11,007 bases of DNA from CAZEPT01 sp964514225. Lineage in GTDB: Bacteria > Patescibacteriota > Minisyncoccia > Phycocordibacterales > UBA9973. Below, piece after piece: positions 1 to 6,072 of the stretch. A program made the translations under genes and the position numbers. The stretch's first letter is position 1, and every line of letters starts with the position of its first letter. Location of the stretch: assembly GCA_964514225.1 (NCBI GenBank), contig CAZEPT010000022.1:1-11007 (forward strand), given 5' to 3'. The notes below the pieces were generated by a model. That model had not been told where the DNA came from and did not search any database. It worked only from the letters and a program-made list of their open reading frames with translations.

Positions 1-115
1 CGATTGAGTCCATTCCGTGCTCTTTAGCGATACGTACCATATCTTCGAGCTTGGTCAGTCCGTCGAGGAGGGAGTAGTGACTATGAGTGTGCAGGTGGAT
101 GAATTGAGACGACAT
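1..115 (-). CDS. dnaE: DNA polymerase III alpha subunit, N-terminal fragment (runs off the window)
   Basis: This is the start of the replicative DNA polymerase III catalytic subunit. Only 38 codons are inside the window. The translation begins MSSQFIHLHTHSHYSLLDG and continues with TKLEDMVRIAKEHGMDSI. The HLHTHSHYSLLDG block is the opening of the PHP domain found at the extreme N-terminus of bacterial DnaE/PolC; its histidines belong to the PHP metal site. The start ATG (113-115) is fixed by the usual position of this motif a few residues into the protein and by an extended -10 box 10 nt upstream on the same strand. The gene is divergent from rnhB. The rest of the gene lies before the window, so neither length nor polymerase active site can be judged. 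Identification rests on a short but very characteristic motif. Confidence 0.9.
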   Translation of the reverse strand, partial: MSSQFIHLHTHSHYSLLDGLTKLEDMVRIAKEHGMDSI

Positions 116-125
116 ATATGAATCC

Positions 126-134
126 ATAATAGCA
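126..134 (-). promoter_or_regulatory. Extended -10 promoter element of dnaE
   Basis: Read on the minus strand the sequence is TGcTATTAT, an extended -10 (TGn plus a one-mismatch TATAAT). Ten nucleotides separate it from the dnaE ATG, so transcription should start about 3-5 nt before the codon or on it. No clear TTGACA lies at the expected -35 distance; that region is an A/T repeat instead. Confidence 0.55.
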
Positions 135-145
135 TGGAATAATGA

Positions 146-170
146 TAAATTATAAATATTAAATTATAAA
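146..170. repeat. 11-bp direct repeat in the dnaE/rnhB intergenic region
   Basis: TAAATTATAAA occurs at 146-156 and again at 160-170, separated by TAT. It lies just upstream of the dnaE -10 box, where an UP element or a regulator could bind. The region is very A/T-rich, which raises the chance of coincidental repetition. Confidence 0.45.
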
Positions 171-255
171 AACAAACGGCAAGATTTGGCTGATTTTTCA
201 CGGAATTTGTATTTTTTTTATCATTTGTAATTTTGAATTTATCATTATGCTAGTA

Positions 256-264
256 TGTTATACT
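256..264 (+). promoter_or_regulatory. Extended -10 promoter of rnhB; decides the start codon
   Basis: TGtTATACT lies at 256-264, leaving 8 nt before the ATG at 273. Transcription would start at about 271-273. The in-frame upstream ATG at 255 therefore lies inside the promoter and should not be transcribed. No good -35 hexamer is visible, as expected for an extended -10 promoter. Confidence 0.6.
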
Positions 265-272
265 GGCATCGT

Positions 273-863
273 ATGACGGTTGTTGGAATTGATGAAGTAG
301 GGCGCGGGGCACTTGCCGGACCTGTCTGTATTGGAATTTTTATAATCAATGAAGAGCATACTGCAGCAATACGAGACAATGCTCCTTGTGCAATCACTGA
401 CTCGAAACAAGTTACTGAAAAGAGGCGTGACGCACTCTTTGCGTATTTCTTGAAATGCAAAAAAGAAAAGTTGTGTGATTTTGTCATTCTTAGTATGACT
501 GCGGAGAAAATTGATAGATATGGTATCTCTGTGTGTATTAAAGAAATGATAGAAAAAGGATTAGGGAAATTAGCGCTCGATCTCAAGACTACTCACATTC
601 TCTTAGATGGGGGATTGAAAGCACCAGTAGAGTACACTCAACAGACAATCATCAAAGGCGATGTTACTGAATTTGCTATATCATGTGCCTCAATTGTCGC
701 AAAAGTCTATCGTGATGAGTATATGAAAAAACAGAGTGAGCTCTATCCTCTATATGGCTTTGAAAACCATGTTGGGTATGGGACGCTCGCTCACAGGAAG
801 GCCATACAAAAAGTGGGACCGTGCGTGCTTCATAGACGGACGTTCTGTAAAAATATCCTTTAA
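273..863 (+). CDS. rnhB: Ribonuclease HII
   Basis: RNase HII cuts the RNA strand of RNA-DNA hybrids and nicks at single ribonucleotides misincorporated in DNA, starting ribonucleotide excision repair. Numbering from the ATG at 273 (196 residues), the N-terminal GIDEVGRGALAGPV carries the catalytic Asp7 and Glu8. The third acidic residue is Asp112 in ILLDGG, and the fourth is Asp130 in KGD, followed by the conserved block ending SIVAKVYRDEYM. The D112-D130 spacing of 18 equals that of E. coli D108-D126. A GYGT motif and the C-terminal GPCVLHRRTF complete the family signature. The length is typical for the family. The ATG at 255 would add only six residues and overlaps the promoter, so 273 is preferred. 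The gene is divergent from dnaE, and no terminator is obvious after it. Confidence 0.95.
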   Translation: MTVVGIDEVGRGALAGPVCIGIFIINEEHTAAIRDNAPCAITDSKQVTEKRRDALFAYFLKCKKEKLCDFVILSMTAEKIDRYGISVCIKEMIEKGLGKLALDLKTTHILLDGGLKAPVEYTQQTIIKGDVTEFAISCASIVAKVYRDEYMKKQSELYPLYGFENHVGYGTLAHRKAIQKVGPCVLHRRTFCKNIL

Positions 864-881
864 AATAAGCATTATATACTA

Positions 882-911
882 TTGACAAATTGTATCTATA
901 TATGCTATAAT
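882..911 (+). promoter_or_regulatory. Near-consensus sigma-70-type promoter for the membrane protein gene
   Basis: TTGACA (882-887) and TATAAT (906-911) are both perfect, 18 nt apart, with an extended TGc (903-905) in front of the -10. Transcription should begin near 918, leaving a leader of about 105 nt before the ATG at 1022. It is the strongest-looking promoter in the window and the only one with a consensus -35. Confidence 0.8.
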
Positions 912-917
912 AAGAAA

Positions 918-1021
918 ATCATCCGCGATAACTGGTGGGATGTAAAAGCTGGGCAACCAGACGTAAACCTATTCCAAGGTTTTAAATATTCCGGTATTCT
1001 TTTCTTTAAAAACTTAATAAA
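918..1021 (+). ncRNA. Candidate structured 5' leader of the membrane protein gene
   Basis: The leader contains hairpin CTGGT (932-936)/ACCAG (956-960) and hairpin AAACCT (965-970)/AGGTTT (977-982) with loop ATTCCA. A third small stem, AATA (985-988)/TATT (995-998), is weak. GGGAT (937-941) in the first loop could pair with ATTCC (971-975) in the second, forming a kissing loop. No known riboswitch consensus was recognised, and no terminator-type hairpin or Shine-Dalgarno is visible before the start. It could be a cis-regulatory RNA or merely an untranslated leader; only its position and the pairings are directly seen. Confidence 0.3.
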
Positions 1022-2275
1022 ATGTTACAAACAAAAAACACAGCGGGACGGACTGCACAATTGATTAAAGGATTTGCAATGTTATTTGCACTTCCATTAC
1101 TGACTATTTCTTTTTACATATTAGGAAACTATATGTATTTAGATCCGGTATTTATACTGGTTGTTATTCTCGGGTTCTATCTGATAGATTTTACCTTAAG
1201 GAAGGTGGTTCGATTTGATGGGCAGTTTGATTACGCTCAGGTGGAACCTCGTATGAGAGCAAACATTGCTTTGAATTTGTTGATTTTAAATGCAGTCCTC
1301 CTGGCGCTTTCGTTAGGATGGAATACGCACAAGAATACAATTTCAGCAATTATGGTTGTTATCCTAACGGTCGTTAGTCTAGCTATTTTCATTTTTGCAT
1401 TCAGTTTTCGCAAAAATGAGTTGAAGCCTAAACAAAAGTTATTTGATCCCGCAAAAGGTAATCTTTGTCGAACAATGAGTTACTTATTTAATGCAGTTTC
1501 TATCTGTGTTTTTATCTTTTCAATCATTATTAATTGGTCTACATGGTTTGTTTGGATTCCCTTGGGAATACTTATGCTCACCTTGAGCATGTTGTATGTC
1601 TATGGTTTCTCGATAAGAGATGAAGCTATTGAAGATGAAGAACATCTCTATCTCAATTTGGCCGTAGTAATTCTTCTTGGTGTGATTAGTCTTGTCCAGC
1701 AGTTTTTCTTTCATTCTTTTTTTGGATTCCAACTATGGGTGATACTTTCATGCTTTATTGGAATTGGACTTCTTGTATTTTTTTCACTAGTAAGCTATGT
1801 AAATTTACGAAAACGAAAAATTTCTCGGGAACAACAAAAAAGAGAAGATCAAGAATATGCACGTACGAAAGAACAGAGAGCTAAACGAGAAGAAGAAAAC
1901 AGAGCAAAAACTGTACTCCTGATTAAGAAATCCTCTGAAGAGGGTGGCGTGTCTACGAATGAACTCATATTTTTGTACGAGAACATGCAGTTTAGAGAGT
2001 TTCTGCCTATCTTTAGTAAAGAACTCAAGAGTGTTAATCTCTCTGAACATGTCTTTATTTCTGGAAATCCTCACAATAAGATTGTTTGGCACGAAGGGTT
2101 TAAAACTACCCTGAAGTTGTTTAATGGTGTTGTGAAGCACAATTACTTTGACGATCAAATTAATTTACTAATTCTCAAAAAAGTAAATGATTTCAAAGAT
2201 GCGAGTAAACAGTATGAAAAATACTCGCATTACGAAAGATTTGTAGACGAAATTAATGAGATTTTTACGTATTAA
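1022..2275 (+). CDS. Unrecognised polytopic membrane protein with charged coiled-coil and cytoplasmic C-terminal domain
   Basis: No family is recognised for these 417 residues. About eight hydrophobic segments are visible at roughly 15-35, 41-60, 81-100, 107-128, 153-172, 176-195, 210-232 and 238-260. They are followed by a very charged, probably coiled-coil stretch (262-300, rich in Arg, Lys, Glu and Gln) and a soluble C-terminal domain of about 115 residues (303-417) without obvious catalytic motifs. The basic residues after the last helix suggest the tail is cytoplasmic. A short acidic loop (EAIEDEE, about 201-207) precedes helix seven. The ATG at 1022 is preferred because it precedes the first helix; no Shine-Dalgarno is visible. 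It stands alone between a strong promoter with a long leader and its own terminator. The sequence is visibly richer in A/T than the genes that follow. Transport, sensing or envelope roles are all possible; none can be chosen. Confidence 0.8.
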   Translation: MLQTKNTAGRTAQLIKGFAMLFALPLLTISFYILGNYMYLDPVFILVVILGFYLIDFTLRKVVRFDGQFDYAQVEPRMRANIALNLLILNAVLLALSLGWNTHKNTISAIMVVILTVVSLAIFIFAFSFRKNELKPKQKLFDPAKGNLCRTMSYLFNAVSICVFIFSIIINWSTWFVWIPLGILMLTLSMLYVYGFSIRDEAIEDEEHLYLNLAVVILLGVISLVQQFFFHSFFGFQLWVILSCFIGIGLLVFFSLVSYVNLRKRKISREQQKREDQEYARTKEQRAKREEENRAKTVLLIKKSSEEGGVSTNELIFLYENMQFREFLPIFSKELKSVNLSEHVFISGNPHNKIVWHEGFKTTLKLFNGVVKHNYFDDQINLLILKKVNDFKDASKQYEKYSHYERFVDEINEIFTY

Positions 2276-2300
2276 AAGTCTCGAAAATTAAATTTTTTAA

Positions 2301-2326
2301 AAGCCCCGTTTTTACGGGGTTTTTCT
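2301..2326 (+). terminator. Intrinsic terminator after the membrane protein gene
   Basis: CCCCGT (2304-2309) pairs with ACGGGG (2314-2319) around a TTTT loop. A G-T pair and two A-T pairs extend the stem, and TTTTTCTT follows. It lies 25 nt after the stop codon and isolates this gene from the malic enzyme group. Confidence 0.9.
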
Positions 2327-2349
2327 TATTCCGACCCACACCTTTCTTA

Positions 2350-2358
2350 TGGTATGAT
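2350..2358 (+). promoter_or_regulatory. Extended -10 promoter of the malic enzyme gene
   Basis: TGgTATGAT lies at 2350-2358, with exactly 6 nt before the ATG at 2365, so the expected transcription start coincides with the A of the start codon. No consensus -35 is visible. The adjacent TATGATGATAAAATG contains an alternative ATG at 2354 in another frame, which lies within the -10 box. Confidence 0.55.
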
Positions 2359-2364
2359 GATAAA

Positions 2365-3516
2365 ATGGACATCTACCAACAGTCGCTTGAACTGCACAAA
2401 AAGCACCACGGCAAACTCGAAACCAAGAGTAAAATCCCGCTTGATTCAAAGGAAGTACTCTCTTTGGCGTACAGTCCGGGAGTGGCTGAAGTGTCTCGCG
2501 CCATCGCTAAAAATAAAGAGACTGTCTATGACTACACCCTCAAACACAATACCATCGCCATCGTTTCAGACGGATCGGCTATTTTAGGTCTCGGCAATCT
2601 TGGGCCCGAAGCTGCGATTCCGGTCATGGAAGGCAAGGCCGCTATATTCAAAGAATTTGCCGGAGTAGATGCATTTCCAATATGTCTGACTACTCAAGAT
2701 ACTGAAGAAATCATCGAAACAGTCAAACGAATATCGCCTGTCTTTGGTGGAATCAACCTCGAAGATATTTCCGCACCGCGTTGTTTTGAAATAGAAGAAC
2801 GGTTACGAAGAGAACTCGATATTCCTGTCATGCATGATGATCAATGGGGGGCGGCAACTGTCGCGCTCACTGGAGTAATTAACTCACTGAAGCTTCGTGA
2901 ACTCAAAAAAGAAGAAGTACGGATTGTCCTCTCTGGTATCGGTGCGGCGGGAGTTGCAACAGCTCGACTGTTACTGACGTACGGATGCACTCATATCACG
3001 TTTGTCGATAGTAAGGGAATCATCCACGATGGGCGAACTGACCTGACTAAAGAAAAAAAAGAACTCCTCAGTCAATCGACTGCTCTGAATAATGAAGGCG
3101 CGCTTTCAGATGCACTCATCGGTGCTCATATTTTTATTGGACTTTCTATTCCAAATACCGTCACCGGAGATATGGTTCGCTCGATGGCTCCGCGTCCAAT
3201 TCTCTTTACGCTTGCGAACCCGACTCCAGAAATTATGCCTGAAGAGGCAAAAGAAGCTGGCGCATATATTGTTGCAACAGGACGAAGCGATTACCCGAAT
3301 CAAATAAATAATTCGCTCATTTTTCCAGGTGTTTTTAAAGGAATGCTTCAGTGTCGCGGTGCGCAATTTGAAGAGGGGCTTTTCATCTGTATCGCCGAAG
3401 CACTTTCCTTATATCATACAGATGTCACTGTCGAGCGTATTCTTCCAGGAATGTTCGACAAAGGTGTCGTGAGCGTCGTTGAAAAAACAGTTCTTACTTA
3501 CTATGAAAACAGATAA
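2365..3516 (+). CDS. NAD(P)-dependent malic enzyme (oxaloacetate-decarboxylating malate dehydrogenase)
   Basis: The enzyme oxidatively decarboxylates malate to pyruvate and CO2, producing NAD(P)H in the cytoplasm. At 383 residues it is the short bacterial form, without the phosphotransacetylase-like tail of long MaeB proteins. Visible motifs are AYSPGVA (35-41, catalytic Tyr36), VMEGKAAIFKEFAGVDAFPI (catalytic Lys91), metal-binding NLED (Glu133, Asp134) and HDDQ (Asp158/Asp159). The Rossmann loop is GIGAAGVA (191-198), and ANPTPE (284-289) and TGRSDYPNQINN (305-316) are also present. An oddity is HDDQWGAA at 157-164, where bacterial relatives usually have HDDQHGTA. It heads a packed group; the flavoprotein start overlaps its last codons by 14 nt. 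Function is secure, but the cofactor preference (NAD or NADP) cannot be read from the sequence. Confidence 0.96.
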   Translation: MDIYQQSLELHKKHHGKLETKSKIPLDSKEVLSLAYSPGVAEVSRAIAKNKETVYDYTLKHNTIAIVSDGSAILGLGNLGPEAAIPVMEGKAAIFKEFAGVDAFPICLTTQDTEEIIETVKRISPVFGGINLEDISAPRCFEIEERLRRELDIPVMHDDQWGAATVALTGVINSLKLRELKKEEVRIVLSGIGAAGVATARLLLTYGCTHITFVDSKGIIHDGRTDLTKEKKELLSQSTALNNEGALSDALIGAHIFIGLSIPNTVTGDMVRSMAPRPILFTLANPTPEIMPEEAKEAGAYIVATGRSDYPNQINNSLIFPGVFKGMLQCRGAQFEEGLFICIAEALSLYHTDVTVERILPGMFDKGVVSVVEKTVLTYYENR

Positions 3517-4753
3517 ATACGACGTCATTGTTATTGGGGGTGGGTCTGCTGGACTCATGGCTGCTGTTGTAGCGCGCGAGTCAGGTGCGAGCGTTCTTTT
3601 GATTGAGAAAAATAAACAGTTAGGCGAAAAGCTCAAGATTTCAGGCGGCGGGCGCTGTAATATCACGAACAATACCCCAGACATTCGTAAGTTTTTAGCT
3701 AACTATGGTGAAAACGCCAAGTACCTCTATTCCTGCTTTTCAGAATTCTCGATGGAAGATACATTTACGTTTTTTGAATCTCGCGGACTCCCGCTTGTGA
3801 CTCAAGCTCGCAATCGATGTTTTCCAGAGACTGAGCGTGCACTTGATGTATTCAAGGTATTTGAACGAGAAATTAAAAAGCTCGGTGTTGAAGTCATCAC
3901 TCATACTCCAGTTAAAAAAATTCTAGTTGAAGATGGGAGTATCGTCGGTGTCAAAGCAGGGGACGCAACCTATACTGCATCACACTATATCTTAGCGACC
4001 GGCGGAGTGTCACACCCTGAAACGGGCTCAACTGGGGATGGATTTAAGTGGCTTTCTGATCTCGGACATACCGTCATCAAGCCGACGCCATCGATTGTAC
4101 CGTTGAAAGTCGAAGAACGCTGGGTGGAAGATATTTCCGGTGTTTCGCTCTCATTTATGAAAATCACGTTTTTTGTTGATGGCAAAAAAGCCTTTTCAAA
4201 AACTGGCAAGATTCTCTTTACTCACTTCGGACTCTCGAGCCCTCTCATCTTGAACTGTTCAAAGCAGGTGGGGGATCTTCTTCCAACAGGTTTAGTTACT
4301 GTCGTCATTGATATGTATCCCGATACAGATATCGGCTCACTCGACAAACAGCTCGTTAAAATTTTTGATCAGTATAAAAATAAAACATTTAAAAATATTA
4401 TCAAAGAAGTAACGCCGGCCGGTATGCATGCTGTTATTTTAGACATGCTCCAAGAAAAAATAAATATTGAAACGAAAGTCCACAGTATTACCAAAGAAGA
4501 ACGAAGGATGATTGTTGATGTTTTGAAAGGGCTGACACTCACGATCACTGGGCTTATGGGCTTTGACCGGGCAGTGATCGCCGACGGAGGTGTTCCGCTC
4601 TCTGAAATAGACACTAAAACCATGCGCTCAAAAAAGATAGAGAATCTTTCAATTATCGGGGATCTGCTCCATGTAAATCGTCCTTCTGGTGGTTACTCAC
4701 TTCAGCTCTGTTGGACGACAGGATTTGTGGCAGGGAAGAATATTGGGAAATAA
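3503..4753 (+). CDS. HI0933-like (BaiN/YhiN-type) FAD-dependent oxidoreductase
   Basis: This is a flavoprotein of the HI0933 family. Members bind FAD and resemble NAD(P)-linked dehydrogenases/reductases; the physiological substrate is mostly unknown. The 416-residue protein starts MKTDKYDVIVIGGGSAGLMA, giving the dinucleotide-binding GGGSAG (12-17). The family hallmark GEKLKISGGGRCNITN follows at about 42-57, then ATGGVSHPETGSTGDGF in the middle. The C-terminal flavin-binding motif is NRPSGGYSLQLCWTTGFVAG, preceded by IGDLLHV. Length is normal and all motifs are present. The ATG at 3503 is preferred over an upstream in-frame TTG at 3479, which would add eight non-conserved residues. The start lies inside the malic enzyme gene with no visible Shine-Dalgarno, so translational coupling is likely. 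Whether it works with malic enzyme is unknown. Confidence 0.93.
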   Translation: MKTDKYDVIVIGGGSAGLMAAVVARESGASVLLIEKNKQLGEKLKISGGGRCNITNNTPDIRKFLANYGENAKYLYSCFSEFSMEDTFTFFESRGLPLVTQARNRCFPETERALDVFKVFEREIKKLGVEVITHTPVKKILVEDGSIVGVKAGDATYTASHYILATGGVSHPETGSTGDGFKWLSDLGHTVIKPTPSIVPLKVEERWVEDISGVSLSFMKITFFVDGKKAFSKTGKILFTHFGLSSPLILNCSKQVGDLLPTGLVTVVIDMYPDTDIGSLDKQLVKIFDQYKNKTFKNIIKEVTPAGMHAVILDMLQEKINIETKVHSITKEERRMIVDVLKGLTLTITGLMGFDRAVIADGGVPLSEIDTKTMRSKKIENLSIIGDLLHVNRPSGGYSLQLCWTTGFVAGKNIGK

Positions 4754-4757
4754 AAAA

Positions 4758-5498
4758 ATGTCGTATATTTTACTTACTAAAGAACTCAAAAAACATGCCA
4801 CCAAAGAACGGGCTAAACTCTGTGCACGATTTTTCAAGACTGGTCCAGGACAGTATGGCGAAGGTGATGTTTTTATTGGTCTCACCGTACCAATGATGCG
4901 CAGTATCGGGAAAGTTTTTGAAAAGACACTCACATTCGTGGATATAGAAAAACTGATGCATTCAAAAATTCACGAAGAGCGATACATTGGCATTATTACA
5001 CTCGTACAGTGGTATAAACAAAGCGAAAAAGAAAAAGATGATAAGGTGAGGTTACAGAAGCAAAAAAAGATTTTTGATTTTTATATAAAAAATGTCGCAG
5101 GAGTAAATAATTGGGACTTGGTAGACACATCAGCGCCGTATATTGTCGGACCGTATATTTCACAAATGACTCATGAGAAGCGTCTGGTATTTATCAATAA
5201 ATGTATTAAAAGCTCCAACCTCTGGATCAATCGTATTATTATCGTTGCTTCCTACTACCAAATCAAGAAAGGAAATGAAAAAATGACATTTTACGTTACT
5301 GAAAGATTTTTGTCACATAAACATGATCTCATGCACAAAGCTGTGGGTTGGATGCTCCGTGAAGTAGGAAAGAACTGTGGGGTGGATGTCTTGGAATCAT
5401 ATCTCCAAAGTCATGTTCGACAGATACCTCGGACGACTCTCCGTTATGCAATAGAACGTTTTCCTGATTCTGTTAGAAAAATGTATTTGAGTTTATAA
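4758..5498 (+). CDS. alkD: DNA alkylation repair protein, AlkD family DNA glycosylase
   Basis: AlkD-family HEAT-repeat glycosylases remove N3-alkyladenine and N7-alkylguanine, opening base excision repair without flipping the base. The 246-residue protein is close to the family length (about 230-240). Family landmarks include VPMMRSIGKVF (44-54), NNWDLVD (117-123), APYIVG (126-131), LWINRIIIVASY (155-166), KAVGWMLREVGK (194-205) and PRTTLRYAIERFP (224-236). Trp119 and Asp123 match the W-x3-D pair of Bacillus cereus AlkD (W109/D113), and Trp198 lies where its W187 is expected. The ATG at 4758 is preferred over an in-frame GTG at 4689, which lies inside the flavoprotein gene and adds 23 unrelated residues. 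The gap to the previous stop is 4 nt; GGGA further upstream is at best a weak ribosome-binding site. The stop codon is embedded in a TATAAT serving the next gene. Confidence 0.92.
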   Translation: MSYILLTKELKKHATKERAKLCARFFKTGPGQYGEGDVFIGLTVPMMRSIGKVFEKTLTFVDIEKLMHSKIHEERYIGIITLVQWYKQSEKEKDDKVRLQKQKKIFDFYIKNVAGVNNWDLVDTSAPYIVGPYISQMTHEKRLVFINKCIKSSNLWINRIIIVASYYQIKKGNEKMTFYVTERFLSHKHDLMHKAVGWMLREVGKNCGVDVLESYLQSHVRQIPRTTLRYAIERFPDSVRKMYLSL

Positions 5499-5499
5499 T
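5494..5499 (+). promoter_or_regulatory. -10 hexamer TATAAT over the alkD stop codon
   Basis: A perfect TATAAT ends exactly 6 nt before the ATG at 5506, the same spacing as for the malic enzyme and aminopeptidase genes. The alkD stop TAA (5496-5498) lies within it. The TGn extension and a good -35 are absent, so this could be an internal promoter or a coincidence. Confidence 0.4.
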
Positions 5500-5505
5500 A
5501 ATTGT

Positions 5506-6015
5506 ATGAATAAAAAAATTACCGTTACAGACAGTTTTCAAAAAAAATATACATATGAATTAGTTGCAAGAACGGGAAAGGATTTTGACTCAGAGTTTAA
5601 ACCAGATCTCACCCCAGCTGAAATGCTCGAACTTGGGATCTTTGATGGGTGGTATGAAGGTGTTGATTATCAAAAAGAATTTCCGAAGAGTTGGTTCACA
5701 CGTGCCAAGCTTGCAAAAACTGGACCGGATACAAAACTCAATTATTTTGGTGTGCATGCATCGCAACCTCTCTCTGTGTGGCAAGCAAAAGGCTGGATAT
5801 ACAAAGATGACCCTCGTGGATGGTTTCAGTGGTATTGTCGCTACTATATGGGGCGTCGTATCCCAAAAGAAGATGCTCGGCAGATCAAACGCTGGAAAGC
5901 AATTCGTCGTCATGCTGGGGCAATTCGCACAAACTGCCGACCTGGTGATATTTTCTGCCGTCCTCGCCAGCGTCAAGCCCTCCTTCATTGGGCGTATGAT
6001 AGTCTGAGGATGTAG
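5506..6015 (+). CDS. Conserved protein of unknown function, Trp- and Arg-rich with spaced His/Cys residues
   Basis: No named family is assigned to these 169 residues, although the C-terminal half looks like a strongly conserved domain and similar proteins seem familiar from other bacteria and some microbial eukaryotes (recollection, not checked). The N-terminus resembles a beta-rich segment (KITVTDSFQKKYTYELV). The middle carries LNYFGVHASQPLSVW, then DDPRGWFQWYCRYYMGRR (101-118), RQIKRWKAIRRH (125-136) and CRPRQRQALLHWAYD (151-165). His137, Cys144 and Cys151 are each 7 apart and His161 follows, a pattern that could bind metal or lie on helix faces. It is strongly basic and Trp-rich, compatible with nucleic acid contact, but that is speculation. 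No signal peptide or membrane segment is present. It follows alkD by 7 nt and may share its transcript or use the -10 box at 5494. It ends in TAG. Confidence 0.82.
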   Translation: MNKKITVTDSFQKKYTYELVARTGKDFDSEFKPDLTPAEMLELGIFDGWYEGVDYQKEFPKSWFTRAKLAKTGPDTKLNYFGVHASQPLSVWQAKGWIYKDDPRGWFQWYCRYYMGRRIPKEDARQIKRWKAIRRHAGAIRTNCRPGDIFCRPRQRQALLHWAYDSLRM

Positions 6016-6060
6016 GAACAAATAAAAAAACAACCTTTTGATGGGTTGTAGATTTGTTCT
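6016..6060. terminator. Two-tier terminator hairpin between convergent genes
   Basis: An outer stem GAACAAAT (6016-6023)/ATTTGTTC (6052-6059) encloses an inner stem ACAACC (6030-6035)/GGTTGT (6044-6049). On the minus strand the inner hairpin is followed at once by seven T residues, a good intrinsic terminator for the receiver gene. On the plus strand the outer stem is followed by TTCTTT, giving a weaker terminator for the 169-aa gene. It fills the 57-nt gap between the two stop codons. Confidence 0.75.
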
Positions 6061-6072
6061 TCTTTAATAAAA

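Noticed and set aside
255..272. Upstream ATG for rnhB
   Set aside because: It lies inside the extended -10 box (256-264). RNase HII proteins normally begin only a few residues before GIDE, which fits the ATG at 273.
940..945. Start-stop ATGTAA in the leader
   Set aside because: A GGTGGG directly abuts it, too close to act as a ribosome-binding site, and a two-codon unit cannot be supported from sequence alone.
882..1064. 60-codon open frame
   Set aside because: It starts within the -35 hexamer, spans the promoter and leader, and overlaps the membrane protein gene in another frame; its translation shows no motif.
3479..3502. TTG start extending the HI0933-like protein by eight residues
   Set aside because: The added residues are non-conserved, and the ATG at 3503 gives the standard spacing to the FAD-binding motif.
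4689..4757. GTG start extending AlkD by 23 residues
   Set aside because: The extension overlaps the conserved C-terminal motif of the flavoprotein in another frame and does not resemble AlkD.
5564..6033. Long open frames overlapping the 169-aa gene on both strands
   Set aside because: They are shadows of the 169-aa frame. The latter has the coherent, motif-rich sequence and a start with proper context; the alternatives show no family features.
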